A DNA stretch of 64,000 nucleotides from an uncultured Psychroserpens sp. (GCF_947503375.1 NZ_CANNDQ010000006.1:186001-250000), one strand, 5' to 3'. Positions 16,607-25,686 are shown, counted from the stretch's first letter. Made by a program: numbers and translations. The notes: a model not told the origin generated them from the sequence alone.

Positions 16607-16649
16607 ATTCTTCTGTTTAAGTCAAGTTTAGTCAGTGATTCGGTATTAA

Positions 16650-16657
16650 CAAATGTA
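16650..16657 (-). promoter_or_regulatory. -7 box TACATTTG for the 68-residue ORF
   Basis: The minus strand reads TACATTTG, an exact -7 match, predicting a start near 16643 and a leader of about 37 bases before the small ORF at 16606. No clear -33 element. Confidence 0.4.
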
Positions 16658-16786
16658 ATTAAATTTTTGAAATATAGAAAGTTAAGCGATAAAACATTAA
16701 TTTTTTGTTAAATTTTTTTCAAAATCACAATTTATATTCCTTTGTAGATATAACAACTAAACCTAGAAAATTCCTACTAAATTCGG

Positions 16787-17668
16787 TTATTTTAACTTTT
16801 CTACTAATTGCGAATATTCAAATTTTTCTGAAATTATATCCAGTTCAAGCAATTTATTTTGAACGGTATTTATGGTCATTTCATCGATAGGGCTTTGTGA
16901 CCATTCGGTCAAAGACAACCATTCTTGTACATCTTCTAACTTCTGATCATATCTATTAGCGATAGTATGATCTATACTTGGAATGTACTTAAATTCTTGT
17001 GTTGTAGTATTAATGATGTCTAATATTGTTTTAACCTCATCTCTATTTGCCTTTAAGAAGTTATTATTAACAGCAATAACAAAACAGGGCCATGGTGTAG
17101 GACAATTTGCAATCCGCCTGAATATTCCTTCATCAACTATTGGTTTAGTTGTAAATTTTTCCCACATGAAATAATCGGCAATTCCATTTGTGAGTCCTTC
17201 AACTGCACCATCAAGATTTTTAATCACTTCAAAATTGAGATCAGTTTCAAGATTCCAATTATTGTTTTCGGCATTAATAAAAGCCATTAGATGTGAGCCA
17301 GAACCATACCTGCTAATTGCAGCTTTGGTGCCTTTTAGATCTTGAATGGTATTATAATTTGAATCATTTGCAACATGAATTCCCCAAATTAAAGGTGATT
17401 CCACAAAGGTTTGTACTATTTTACTCGGGTTACCTTCTATGATGTCTTTAATGATGCCTTCAGTAAGGATCACTGCCATATCAATTTCACCTTCACGCAA
17501 TCCTTTATTCATTGCACCTGTACCACCAAAATAATCTTTCCATCTTAGGTTAATTCCTTCGGTTTTATATTCACCATTTTTAAGTGTTAAATACCAAGCT
17601 AAATTAAAATGTTCAGGGACACCTCCAATATTTATAGTTTTCAATATATTTTGCTGTTTCTTCGTCAA
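16787..17668 (-). CDS. SsuA/THI5-like substrate-binding protein without signal peptide
   Basis: 293 residues of a type-2 periplasmic-binding fold of the nitrate/taurine/THI5 kind: INIGGVPEHFNLAWYLT at the start (12-28), the DLKGTKAAISRYGSGSHL ligand-loop region (about 109-126) and a hinge near the middle. The chain enters the first beta strand at residue 11 with no signal peptide or lipobox, so it should stay in the cytoplasm, unlike ABC-transporter receptors. No ABC permease or ATPase gene is nearby. It begins one base after the nucleoside phosphorylase stop codon, last of a five-gene operon. A cytosolic enzyme or sensor role for a nucleobase or precursor is possible. Confidence 0.7.
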   Translation of the reverse strand: MTKKQQNILKTINIGGVPEHFNLAWYLTLKNGEYKTEGINLRWKDYFGGTGAMNKGLREGEIDMAVILTEGIIKDIIEGNPSKIVQTFVESPLIWGIHVANDSNYNTIQDLKGTKAAISRYGSGSHLMAFINAENNNWNLETDLNFEVIKNLDGAVEGLTNGIADYFMWEKFTTKPIVDEGIFRRIANCPTPWPCFVIAVNNNFLKANRDEVKTILDIINTTTQEFKYIPSIDHTIANRYDQKLEDVQEWLSLTEWSQSPIDEMTINTVQNKLLELDIISEKFEYSQLVEKLK

Positions 17669-18538
17669 TTATAATACTAGTTTATCTAACGTATAGATGA
17701 TTAAGTTGTTAACACTTTTTTTTGGATTTTCGCTAAATTCACCTGTTGCTCTATTTGCTATAATTGCATTCATTGAAATTGCATTGTGATTTAACAAAGC
17801 GGCTAGACCATAAATGCCAGCAGTTTCCATTTCTAAATTTGTTATGGTCAATCCGTTATAATTAAAACTCGCTAATTTATCATTAAGTGCTGCATCTTGA
17901 ACTGGCAACCTAAGTACTCGACCTTGCGGACCATAAAAACCAACATTAGTTGCAGTAAAACCACTATAAACTATTGAGGAGTTCATTTTATTAAACAAGG
18001 CGTCACTAGACTTCACAACATATGGTTCAGATTTAGATTTAAACCAGTTGGTATGTTCTGATATGGCTTTTGAAATAGCTTCATGTTGCACGTGAGAGCT
18101 TTTATAGAAGTGTAACAAGCTATCAAAACCCACGGCATATTTACTTGCTAAGAACGAATCTATAGGTATTTCTTTTTGGATAGATCCTGATGTACCTATT
18201 CTAATAATATCTAAACTTGTAAGCTCTTTTTTAAGTACTCGTTTATCTAGGTCAATATTTACTAGAGCATCCAACTCGTTAAAGACAATGTCGATGTTAT
18301 CTGTTCCAATTCCAGTAGAAATTACACTAATTCGCTTTCCTTTGTATCTTCCTGTTTGTGTATGGAATTCACGCTTCCTAATTTTTACTTCAATTGAATC
18401 AAAGTGTTTAGTGACATGTTCAACTCGGTCTGGATCTCCAACAGTAATAATTGTATTAGAAATGTGTTCGGGACGCAAATTAAGATGATAAACGCTTCCG
18501 TCAGGATTGAGTATTAATTCTGAAGCTTTAATAGGCAT
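17669..18538 (-). CDS. Nucleoside phosphorylase (uridine-phosphorylase-like)
   Basis: 289 residues of the PNP/UDP superfamily, which splits nucleosides with phosphate to give base and ribose-1-phosphate. Seen: phosphate-loop GDPDRV (34-39), STGIGTDN (74-81), IIRIGTSGS (about 111-119) and the ribose-binding NLEMETAGIYG segment near residue 240. Base specificity cannot be settled by eye; uridine is likeliest. It overlaps the DUF1835 gene by 11 bases and abuts the binding-protein gene. Confidence 0.85.
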   Translation of the reverse strand: MPIKASELILNPDGSVYHLNLRPEHISNTIITVGDPDRVEHVTKHFDSIEVKIRKREFHTQTGRYKGKRISVISTGIGTDNIDIVFNELDALVNIDLDKRVLKKELTSLDIIRIGTSGSIQKEIPIDSFLASKYAVGFDSLLHFYKSSHVQHEAISKAISEHTNWFKSKSEPYVVKSSDALFNKMNSSIVYSGFTATNVGFYGPQGRVLRLPVQDAALNDKLASFNYNGLTITNLEMETAGIYGLAALLNHNAISMNAIIANRATGEFSENPKKSVNNLIIYTLDKLVL

Positions 18539-19466
18539 TAATGTTTGTTTTTACAAGTTTATTTTGAGCTTTATTAAACTGATAGTCTAGACGGTTAATT
18601 CCACCAAAAGTCAAATCATTATTCAGCTCTAAAGAGATATTATGAATTTTAATTAGCGCTTCATGTCCTTTTCTATTAAGACGTATTTGATTCTCAGCCT
18701 CATCAAAAAATAATGCTAGTTTATCTATCATACGTTCAAGCTGAAGATCACCATACCCATAATAACCTTGATAGTTTAAAATATAACCCAAGAGATGGTG
18801 TCTTGATTTTACGTCTTTATCTCGAATGATCTCTAGCGTGTTCTTTTCGAGAATACTAAGTCCGCTTTTAGCATCTGGAAATCGTCTCAAATGCGCTTTT
18901 AAACAATTGCTCATGTATTTAAATGAAGACTCACGTGTTATGTATGGCTTGAATAAATTATGATCTTTACCACAGTAGGTTCGCCATAGTGAGAGTGCAA
19001 GCTCCTTGTCATCATCTGTTAATCTAACTTTCTGGTGATAATGTTGCAGCAATTGTTCTGGATTAAGTTCACATAAGCCCTTTAAGTTTTTCTCTCCTTC
19101 AATTCTTCCACTACAAACCAAATAGAGCGGAAGTGTAATTTCTTTTTGATGAATTAAGCTTAAAACAGCTATAAGGTTTATGTGGCAAAACAAGTCGTAT
19201 TCAAACCACAATACAATTTCATTATAAGCTTCAATATGATCGAGTTTATTTAGTTCTTTATTTAACTCATTTTCATTCAATTCAATGTTATAATAGTCAT
19301 TTAAAAATTGTTTTCTAACAGTTAAGAACTCATTTGAATTGATATTGGCTATAGTAGGACCTTCGCAAAGCATTTCCTGCCAAGTTAAGATGTCTCCTTT
19401 TATGTCTAATTCTGTAATGTAATCTGTTAAAGAATTACCATTTGTGATATGAAGTGTTTTACTCAT
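18528..19466 (-). CDS. DUF1835 domain protein
   Basis: 312 residues. The start MSKTLHITNGNSL and the downstream DILTWQEMLCEGP (25-37) are typical of DUF1835, followed by a helical region with conserved LWFEYDLFCH (about 86-95). The C-terminal part (about 210-300) looks like a winged-helix fragment. The domain's biochemical role is unknown to me. It lies between the eIF1-like gene (3 bases) and the nucleoside phosphorylase (11-base overlap), so it is part of one transcript. Confidence 0.75.
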   Translation of the reverse strand: MSKTLHITNGNSLTDYITELDIKGDILTWQEMLCEGPTIANINSNEFLTVRKQFLNDYYNIELNENELNKELNKLDHIEAYNEIVLWFEYDLFCHINLIAVLSLIHQKEITLPLYLVCSGRIEGEKNLKGLCELNPEQLLQHYHQKVRLTDDDKELALSLWRTYCGKDHNLFKPYITRESSFKYMSNCLKAHLRRFPDAKSGLSILEKNTLEIIRDKDVKSRHHLLGYILNYQGYYGYGDLQLERMIDKLALFFDEAENQIRLNRKGHEALIKIHNISLELNNDLTFGGINRLDYQFNKAQNKLVKTNINAY

Positions 19467-19469
19467 AAC

Positions 19470-19799
19470 TTAACCACCTACGCGTTTAACAGAAAACCCT
19501 TTGTCTTTAAGTATTTCCATGATTTTATCTCTGTAATCTCCTTGAATAATGATTTTATCGTCTTTAAAACTTCCACCTACGCTAAGCATTTGTTTTAGTT
19601 CTTTTGCTAGTAATTTAAAGTCTTTATTTGCACCAGTATAACCTTCTAGTATTGTTATAGGCTTGCCTTTACGCTTTTCATATTTGCAAACTATAGGGTC
19701 GTCTTGTAACCAGATACCACTTTTTTCATCAACCTTTTCTGTAGTTTCCTCTGAAATATGATCTGGAAATAAGTTTTTGAGTTGATCTTGTAAATCCAT
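19470..19799 (-). CDS. yciH: eIF1/SUI1-like translation factor (YciH family)
   Basis: 109 residues. The C-terminal two thirds match the SUI1 fold: KRKGKPITILEGY (about 42-54), LAKELKQMLSVGGSFKD (about 64-80) and IIIQGDYRDKIMEILKDKGF (about 83-102). Bacterial YciH proteins bind the ribosome and may influence initiation fidelity or stress translation. Positioned 9 bases after the oxygenase gene and 3 bases before DUF1835. Confidence 0.88.
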   Translation of the reverse strand: MDLQDQLKNLFPDHISEETTEKVDEKSGIWLQDDPIVCKYEKRKGKPITILEGYTGANKDFKLLAKELKQMLSVGGSFKDDKIIIQGDYRDKIMEILKDKGFSVKRVGG

Positions 19800-19808
19800 T
19801 ATAAAATT

Positions 19809-20756
19809 TTACTTTTTAAGTCCTAATTCAATAAGGCGTTCATTTAAAAACTCACCAGCAGTAATATCTTCAAATTGTTTTGGATTTTCATCATCTATGC
19901 AGCTATCTAACACATCTAGTTTCATTTCGCTTATTGGATGCATAAAAAATGGAATTGAATACCGCGATGTTCCCCAAAGTTCTCTAGGTGGGTTCACAAC
20001 ACGATGTATAGTTGATTTAAGTTTGTTGTTGCTATGTCTAGAGAGCATGTCACCAACATTAATCATTAATTCGTCTGGTTCTGCTATTGCATCGATCCAC
20101 TCACCTTTATGGTTTTGGACTTGTAGGCCTCGACCTTGAGCACCCATTAGTAGCGTAATCAAATTAATATCTCCATGAGCAGCGGCTCTTACCGCATTTT
20201 CTGGTTCTTTCGTAATTGGAGGGTAGTGTATTGGTCTTAAAATTGAGTTTCCATTATGAATGTAGTCATCAAAATAGGTTTCTTCTAGGTCCAAATGTAA
20301 AGCCAATGCTCGAAGCACATACTTAGCTGTTTTTTCAAGCATTCCATATGTTTCCTTTCCAACAGTATTGAAATCTGGTATTTCCTCAACAAATACATTT
20401 TCAGGATATTCTTTTGCACGTTCTGGATCATCTTCTACATACTGTCCAAAATGCCAAAACTCTTTAAGATCGCCTTCTTTTTTTCCTTTCGCACTTTCCT
20501 TTCCAAAAGAAACATAACCACGTTGCCCACCTATGCCTTCTATTTCATATTTGCGCTTGGTTTCTAATGGTAGATTAAAAAAATTCTTAACCTCATTATA
20601 TAATTTATCAACTAAAGCGTCATCTAAAAAGTGTCCCTTTAATGCTACAAAGCCAATATCTTCATAAGCTTTCCCGATTTCATTAATAAATTTTTGTTTT
20701 CTATTTGGGTCACCTGAAACAAAGTCTTCTAGGTTGACACTGGGTATTCTATCCAT
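19809..20756 (-). CDS. Isopenicillin-N-synthase-like 2-oxoglutarate/Fe(II) dioxygenase
   Basis: 315 residues, the usual length. A DIOX_N-type N-terminal region (about 5-110) precedes the jelly-roll with iron ligands H194 and D196 (AAHGDINL) and H251 (STIHRVVNPP), and the co-substrate motif RYS (265-267). Members oxidise small molecules such as amino-acid derivatives, gibberellin-like compounds or peptides. The substrate cannot be read from sequence. First gene of a five-gene minus-strand operon with eIF1-like, DUF1835, nucleoside phosphorylase and a binding protein. Confidence 0.85.
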   Translation of the reverse strand: MDRIPSVNLEDFVSGDPNRKQKFINEIGKAYEDIGFVALKGHFLDDALVDKLYNEVKNFFNLPLETKRKYEIEGIGGQRGYVSFGKESAKGKKEGDLKEFWHFGQYVEDDPERAKEYPENVFVEEIPDFNTVGKETYGMLEKTAKYVLRALALHLDLEETYFDDYIHNGNSILRPIHYPPITKEPENAVRAAAHGDINLITLLMGAQGRGLQVQNHKGEWIDAIAEPDELMINVGDMLSRHSNNKLKSTIHRVVNPPRELWGTSRYSIPFFMHPISEMKLDVLDSCIDDENPKQFEDITAGEFLNERLIELGLKK

Positions 20757-20790
20757 TATTTTGATGTATTTAATTATAACTACAATACTA

Positions 20791-20798
20791 CAAAAATA
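20791..20798 (-). promoter_or_regulatory. -7 box TATTTTTG for the oxygenase operon
   Basis: The minus strand reads TATTTTTG 34 bases upstream of the start at 20756, an exact TAnnTTTG match. No convincing -33 TTG at 17-19 bases. In such AT-rich DNA a chance match is possible. Confidence 0.35.
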
Positions 20799-20878
20799 AA
20801 GAAAACCTAGGTAATTTCATATTACATAAACTTGGTCAAAAAAAACAAACATTAAAGACATTTCAATCAATTTTTAAT

Positions 20879-20886
20879 TACATTTG
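20879..20886 (+). promoter_or_regulatory. -7 box TACATTTG for the E1 fusion gene
   Basis: Exact TAnnTTTG match 25 bases before the start codon at 20912, predicting a short leader starting near 20893. The upstream TTTC at 20861-20864 is a poor -33 with only 14 bases between. Confidence 0.4.
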
Positions 20887-20911
20887 ATTTTTAAATACAA
20901 TACAACTGAAT

Positions 20912-22912
20912 ATGCTGACTTCCACAAGGAGTACGATAACTTTCGATAAGAAGAATTTAGACAACCAAACGCTTTTAAAGTTATATAAATCTATGCTTAA
21001 GCCTAGGTTAATTGAAGAGAAAATGCTCATTCTATTACGTCAAGGGAAGATCTCAAAATGGTTTTCTGGTATTGGTCAAGAAGCAATTTCTATTGGTGTA
21101 ACTTTAGCAATGAATGATGACGAATATGTATTGCCTATGCATAGAAATTTGGGGGTATTTACGTCAAGAAATATCCCACTACACAGGTTGTTTAGTCAAT
21201 GGCAAGGTAAAGCTAACGGATTTACCAAGGGTAGAGATCGTTCGTTTCATTTTGGAACTCAAGACTATAATATCGTAGGAATGATATCGCATCTTGGTCC
21301 TCAACTAGGTGTAGCAGATGGAATAGCGCTGGCTAGTTTATTGAAAAATAAAAAGCAGGTTACAGCAGTATTTACAGGTGAAGGAGGTACAAGTGAAGGT
21401 GACTTTCATGAAGCGTTGAATGTTGCATCTGTTTGGCAATTGCCTGTTTTGTTTTGTGTTGAGAACAATGGCTACGGATTATCTACACCAACAAACGAAC
21501 AATATCGATGTAAAGATATAGCAGATAGAGGCAAGGGTTATGGGATGGAAGCTTTTGTTATTGATGGAAATAATGTGGTAGAAGTTTATTCAAAAGTTAA
21601 AAAGTTAGCTGAAAGTATTCGAAAACGACCAAGACCAATATTACTAGAATTTAAAACCTTTAGAATGCGTGGTCATGAGGAGGCAAGTGGCACAAAATAT
21701 GTTCCTAAGGAATTAATGGAAGAATGGGCTAAAAAAGATCCTTTAGAAAATTTTCAAGCCTTTTTAAAAGACGAGAAGATTTTAACTGAAAAACAAGAAG
21801 TTGCCATAAAAGAAGGAATTGTTCATGAAATTAATGAGAATCTAAAATTAGCATTTGATGAAGATCCTATTGTTCCAAATGAAACTATTGAATTAAATGA
21901 TGTATATAAGGATTTTGAATACCAATCTATTACGCCAAGCGAAAATACGGAAGAACTGCGTCTGATTGATGCTATTTCTGTTGGTTTAAAACAATCTATG
22001 GAACGACACAAAGATTTAGTAATTATGGGACAAGATATTGCTGAATATGGTGGTGTTTTTAAAATTACGGAAGGTTTTGTTAAGGCTTTTGGGAAAGATC
22101 GTGTGCGTAATACACCAATTTGTGAGTCGGCAATAGTTGAAGCGGCAATGGGATTGTCAATTGCTGGTATGAAAGCAGTTGTCGAAATGCAATTTGCAGA
22201 TTTTGTTACTTCTGGGTTTAATCCTGTTGTAAACTATTTAGCAAAGTCTCATTATCGTTGGAGTCAAAATGCAGATGTAGTTGTTAGAATGCCATGTGGC
22301 GCTGGTGTTGCAGCTGGCCCTTTTCATTCACAAACCAATGAAGCTTGGTTCACTAAAACTCCAGGATTAAAAGTAGTATATCCTGCTTTTCCATACGATG
22401 CTAAAGGCTTATTAGCTTCTGCAATTAATGACCCTAATCCAGTATTATTTTTCGAACATAAGGCGCTATATAGAAGTATACGTCAGGAGGTTCCAACAGA
22501 TTATTTTACTTTGCCATTAGGTAAGGCTTCTATATTAAGAGAAGGTAATCAAGTTACTATTATCTCTTATGGAGCAGCTGTGCATTGGGCTTTAGAAACT
22601 CTTGATGCTAATAATGATATTCATGCAGATGTTATAGATTTAAGAACATTACAACCCTTAGATACAGAAACCATATATAGTTCTGTTGAAAAAACAGGTA
22701 AGGCAATTATTCTTCAAGAAGACTCAATGTTTGGAGGAATTGCTAGTGATATTTCAGCTTTGATTATGGAAAATTGTTTTGAACAATTGGATGCTCCAGT
22801 AAAGCGTGTTGCTAGTATGGATACACCAATTCCTTTCATTAATCAGCTTGAGGATCAATACCTAGCAAAGGGCAAATTTGAAGCTGTGTTAAAAGAATTA
22901 CTAGCTTATTAA
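20912..22912 (+). CDS. Branched-chain 2-oxoacid dehydrogenase E1, fused alpha and beta subunits
   Basis: 666 residues. Residues about 15-320 form the thiamine-diphosphate-binding alpha half (GEGGTSEGDFHEALN at 156-170 with NN at 185-186) and about 345-666 the beta half (QDIAEYGGVFKIT, and FADFVTSGFNPVVNYLAK). Together with E2 and E3 this decarboxylates branched-chain 2-oxoacids, giving the precursors of iso/anteiso fatty acids that dominate flavobacterial membranes. The subunits are separate genes in many bacteria; a single chain is common in Bacteroidetes. No E2 gene is adjacent. A small membrane protein gene follows after 6 bases. Confidence 0.92.
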   Translation: MLTSTRSTITFDKKNLDNQTLLKLYKSMLKPRLIEEKMLILLRQGKISKWFSGIGQEAISIGVTLAMNDDEYVLPMHRNLGVFTSRNIPLHRLFSQWQGKANGFTKGRDRSFHFGTQDYNIVGMISHLGPQLGVADGIALASLLKNKKQVTAVFTGEGGTSEGDFHEALNVASVWQLPVLFCVENNGYGLSTPTNEQYRCKDIADRGKGYGMEAFVIDGNNVVEVYSKVKKLAESIRKRPRPILLEFKTFRMRGHEEASGTKYVPKELMEEWAKKDPLENFQAFLKDEKILTEKQEVAIKEGIVHEINENLKLAFDEDPIVPNETIELNDVYKDFEYQSITPSENTEELRLIDAISVGLKQSMERHKDLVIMGQDIAEYGGVFKITEGFVKAFGKDRVRNTPICESAIVEAAMGLSIAGMKAVVEMQFADFVTSGFNPVVNYLAKSHYRWSQNADVVVRMPCGAGVAAGPFHSQTNEAWFTKTPGLKVVYPAFPYDAKGLLASAINDPNPVLFFEHKALYRSIRQEVPTDYFTLPLGKASILREGNQVTIISYGAAVHWALETLDANNDIHADVIDLRTLQPLDTETIYSSVEKTGKAIILQEDSMFGGIASDISALIMENCFEQLDAPVKRVASMDTPIPFINQLEDQYLAKGKFEAVLKELLAY

Positions 22913-22918
22913 GTTCAT

Positions 22919-23233
22919 ATGAGTAAAGCACAATATGCCATAAAGGGATTTAATTATGCAATGATATGTGTTGGGCTTATTGTATTGTTTATCATTCTAC
23001 AATCGTTGACCAATTCTCAAGTTATTACAATTGAATCTTATGATATTGCTAGTGGATTTTGCATATTACTAACGTTCTTCTTTACTATTTCGGGTTTTAT
23101 TTATAGTATTAAAGGTAGAAAAGACCCAAGGTCAATAAAAAAAATAATTGGCATTATCTTAAATTCAATTCTTATTACATTATTAATTGCTACAGTAGTT
23201 GCTAATATTATTGATTTAGTGAAGCTAACTTAG
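22919..23233 (+). CDS. Small three-helix membrane protein, unknown function
   Basis: 104 residues with three hydrophobic segments (about 12-28, 43-63 and 76-98) and a basic loop GRKDPRSIKK (67-76) that should face the cytoplasm. I do not recognise a family. It starts 6 bases after the E1 fusion gene and is likely co-transcribed, but nothing in the sequence ties it functionally to the dehydrogenase. It is convergent with the M19 dipeptidase gene, 16 bases away. Confidence 0.65.
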   Translation: MSKAQYAIKGFNYAMICVGLIVLFIILQSLTNSQVITIESYDIASGFCILLTFFFTISGFIYSIKGRKDPRSIKKIIGIILNSILITLLIATVVANIIDLVKLT

Positions 23234-23249
23234 TTACATTAAATCAATA

Positions 23250-24563
23250 TTATTTTCTTAGCGTTTGTGCTATGGTTTGAACTTCATCTAGTACTCTAAG
23301 TAAATTCCCACTCCATAGTTTGGCGATTTCTTCTTCAGTGTAACCACGTTTAACTAATTCTAGAGTTACATTAAATGTTTCAGAAGCATCACTCCAGCCT
23401 TCAACACCACCGCCTCCATCAAAATCACTGCTTATCCCGACATAATCCACACCAATTTTTTCAACTAGATAATCAATATGATCTACAAAATCTGACACAT
23501 TCACTTTAGGTGGGAAATCTTTTATGGTTTTAGCTTTTTCATCAGCTAACCGCTTCACTTTGGCTCTTAAATTGTAATACGCTTCTTGTTCTTCGTCTGG
23601 TAATGCTTTGATTTCCTCTCTTTCCAACCAACGATTTCCTAAAGATTTGGCAATAGTTTCATAAATAGGCTTCAATGCTTCATTTCTAGTATCATTTTTT
23701 TCTTTGTTTACATAAGCTTGAAAAGCTACAGTTTGAATAACACCTCCGTTTTCTTTGAACCATTGTAACTGTTCATCATCAAGATTCCTACTGTGATCGC
23801 ATAGGGCTCTTGCTGAAGAATGAGATGCTATTATTGGTGCTTTACTCAACTGTATCATTTGTTTAATTGCTTCTTTTGAAGGGTGAGATACATCTATCAT
23901 CATACCTAAACGATTCATCTCTTTGATCACTTCCTTTCCTAAATCACTTAAACCATTATGAAGCCAGAGACCATCTATTTCTCCAGTATTACTATCACTT
24001 AATTGACTATGACCATTATGCGATAAAGACATATATCGCGCTCCAAGGTTATAGAATTTTTCAACATTAGTAAGATCATTTCCAACTGGATAACCATTTT
24101 CAATTCCTATCATTGCGACCTTTTTCCCTGATTTTGTTATTCGCTTTACATCATCAGAATTAAGAGCCAATTCAATTTCATCAGGTGCTATATCTTCAAC
24201 TAATTTATGTATGGCGTTGAACTTAGCCATAGCTTTATTATAGGCGTTTTCAAAGCCTTCATGTATTAAAGTATCTTGCCCAGTATAAACAACAAACCAT
24301 GCAACATCTAGACCTCCAGCTTTCATTTTTGGTAAATTTACTTGAGATTCTAAGTTTTGAGTATAATTAACTGAATCAGTGAAATTTTTAATATCTATAT
24401 CACAGTGTGTATCTAATGTGATTACGCGTTTGTGTATATCTTTGGCTTTTTGGATTAACCGAACAGATTCGGTATTGCCATCAAGATCATTGATAGTATT
24501 ACCATTATCTTTACATGAGTACATCATAATTATTAAGAAAAAAGAAGGAAAAAATAATTTCAT
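23250..24563 (-). CDS. Membrane (renal-type) dipeptidase, family M19, lipoprotein
   Basis: 437 residues. A lipoprotein signal ends at MMYSC (Cys17). The zinc amidohydrolase-like barrel shows LDTHCDID (about 48-55), the LSHNGHSQLSDS segment (about 189-200), DVSHPSKEAIKQM (about 229-241), ASHSSARALCDHSRNL (about 253-268) and GISSDFDGGGG (about 381-391), all M19 landmarks. It cleaves dipeptides, often including a D-residue, outside the inner membrane. The first zinc motif reads HCD rather than HxD with the usual spacing variant, which is normal. Divergent from a 3D-domain lipoprotein gene, 79 bases away. Confidence 0.9.
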   Translation of the reverse strand: MKLFFPSFFLIIMMYSCKDNGNTINDLDGNTESVRLIQKAKDIHKRVITLDTHCDIDIKNFTDSVNYTQNLESQVNLPKMKAGGLDVAWFVVYTGQDTLIHEGFENAYNKAMAKFNAIHKLVEDIAPDEIELALNSDDVKRITKSGKKVAMIGIENGYPVGNDLTNVEKFYNLGARYMSLSHNGHSQLSDSNTGEIDGLWLHNGLSDLGKEVIKEMNRLGMMIDVSHPSKEAIKQMIQLSKAPIIASHSSARALCDHSRNLDDEQLQWFKENGGVIQTVAFQAYVNKEKNDTRNEALKPIYETIAKSLGNRWLEREEIKALPDEEQEAYYNLRAKVKRLADEKAKTIKDFPPKVNVSDFVDHIDYLVEKIGVDYVGISSDFDGGGGVEGWSDASETFNVTLELVKRGYTEEEIAKLWSGNLLRVLDEVQTIAQTLRK

Positions 24564-24642
24564 GAAATTTGTTTTAATTAAGACATGAAATTACGAAAAG
24601 TATTATTTACTCGTAAATAGAATCAAAATCTTATATTTATCT

Positions 24643-25059
24643 ATGTGTTCTAAAATTATGTATGCGTTTGTCTTGGTTTGTTTGCTATCTTTCAATTGTA
24701 GAGAAGAGGAGGCAAATGTTTATGAATGGAAAACCATTGAAGTTACAGCCACTGCATATAATTCACTTGCTTATCAGACGAGTTCAAATCCTCATATTAC
24801 AGCATTTGGTGATAGTTTAAAGCCAGGTTTAAGATACATTGCTGTTTCAAGAAATTTGCTCAAAGAAGGTTTAGTTCACAACACACCAGTTAAAATTGAA
24901 GGTGTTGAGGGTACCTATCTTGTAAAAGATAAAATGAATAAGCGTTGGGTAAATCGTATTGATATTTACATGGGTACAGATGTAAAAGCGGCCAAAAATT
25001 GGGGTAGACGTAAAGTTAATATTAGTTATAGAGTTGAAAAAACTAACGATTCACTGTAA
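24643..25059 (+). CDS. 3D-domain lipoprotein (cell-wall related)
   Basis: 138 residues. Two starts are possible: MCSKIM at 24643 or MYAFVL at 24658; both give a hydrophobic leader ending at SFNC, a possible lipobox. The 3D domain is recognised by VTATAYNS (about 34-41), TAFGD (about 53-57), LVKDKMNKRW (about 92-101) and NRIDIYMGTD (about 103-112), where the three aspartates name the domain. 3D domains form the catalytic core of MltA-type lytic transglycosylases and related proteins. A peptidoglycan-facing role is inferred. Ends 2 bases from convergent exbD. Confidence 0.8.
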   Translation: MCSKIMYAFVLVCLLSFNCREEEANVYEWKTIEVTATAYNSLAYQTSSNPHITAFGDSLKPGLRYIAVSRNLLKEGLVHNTPVKIEGVEGTYLVKDKMNKRWVNRIDIYMGTDVKAAKNWGRRKVNISYRVEKTNDSL

Positions 25060-25061
25060 TT

Positions 25062-25622
25062 TTATCTTAGTTCTGCTTCAGATAAAATAAATGGGTATGC
25101 CATTCTTACTTTTTGTAATTCCTCTTTTGTTAAGTCTTTAGTAGGTTTATCAAAAACTGAATTGGCATAAGTATTTCTCAATTCATAATAAGCTTGCGTT
25201 AATTGATCTTGAACCTTAATGTAAAATTCGTAAGAGGTTTGTTTGTCATTTTGTAGTGAAATAACAGCCTTCTTTGGGTTATCTGACGATGTTGATAAGC
25301 TTAAACCATCACAATGAGAGCAAGTTCCATCACCATTATTGCTTAAAAAATTCTTAGTAATTGATTTAAGTTCATCGATCTTAATAATGCGACCTTCAAC
25401 TAATAGCTCATCTTTAGCATTAACATGTATTTGCAAAATATTTCTTTGATTTATATTAGTGTTACAATTGGTATCAGTCGGACAAAGTTCAGGTAGTTTC
25501 CTATTGATGCCTTTATCGTTTGGTATCACTGCAGTAACAAGAAAAAAGATAAGCAACAAAAAAGCAATATCTGCCATAGATCCTGCATTTACTTGTGGCA
25601 TGTTGTTTCTAGAGGTCCTCAT
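25062..25622 (-). CDS. ExbD/TolR-family energy-coupling protein
   Basis: 186 residues from the ATG at 25622, chosen because MRTSRNNMPQVNAGSMADIA is the normal ExbD start; an upstream ATG at 25670 would add 16 basic residues. A single membrane helix (about 16-38) carries the proton-relay Asp (MADIAFLLLIFFL, D18). The periplasmic part has four cysteines in two pairs (LCPTDTNC near 50-57 and TCSHC near 98-102), unusual for ExbD and perhaps forming disulfides. No exbB or tonB gene is adjacent, so it must work with a partner encoded elsewhere. Confidence 0.85.
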   Translation of the reverse strand: MRTSRNNMPQVNAGSMADIAFLLLIFFLVTAVIPNDKGINRKLPELCPTDTNCNTNINQRNILQIHVNAKDELLVEGRIIKIDELKSITKNFLSNNGDGTCSHCDGLSLSTSSDNPKKAVISLQNDKQTSYEFYIKVQDQLTQAYYELRNTYANSVFDKPTKDLTKEELQKVRMAYPFILSEAELR

Positions 25623-25686
25623 GAGTATGGTTTTAAGACGTTTATATCTTAACCTCAAGAATAATACCACAATGCATTATATTAAA

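Noticed and set aside
25623..25670. Longer N-terminus for ExbD
   Set aside because: ExbD proteins begin just before the membrane helix; the extra basic residues are not expected.
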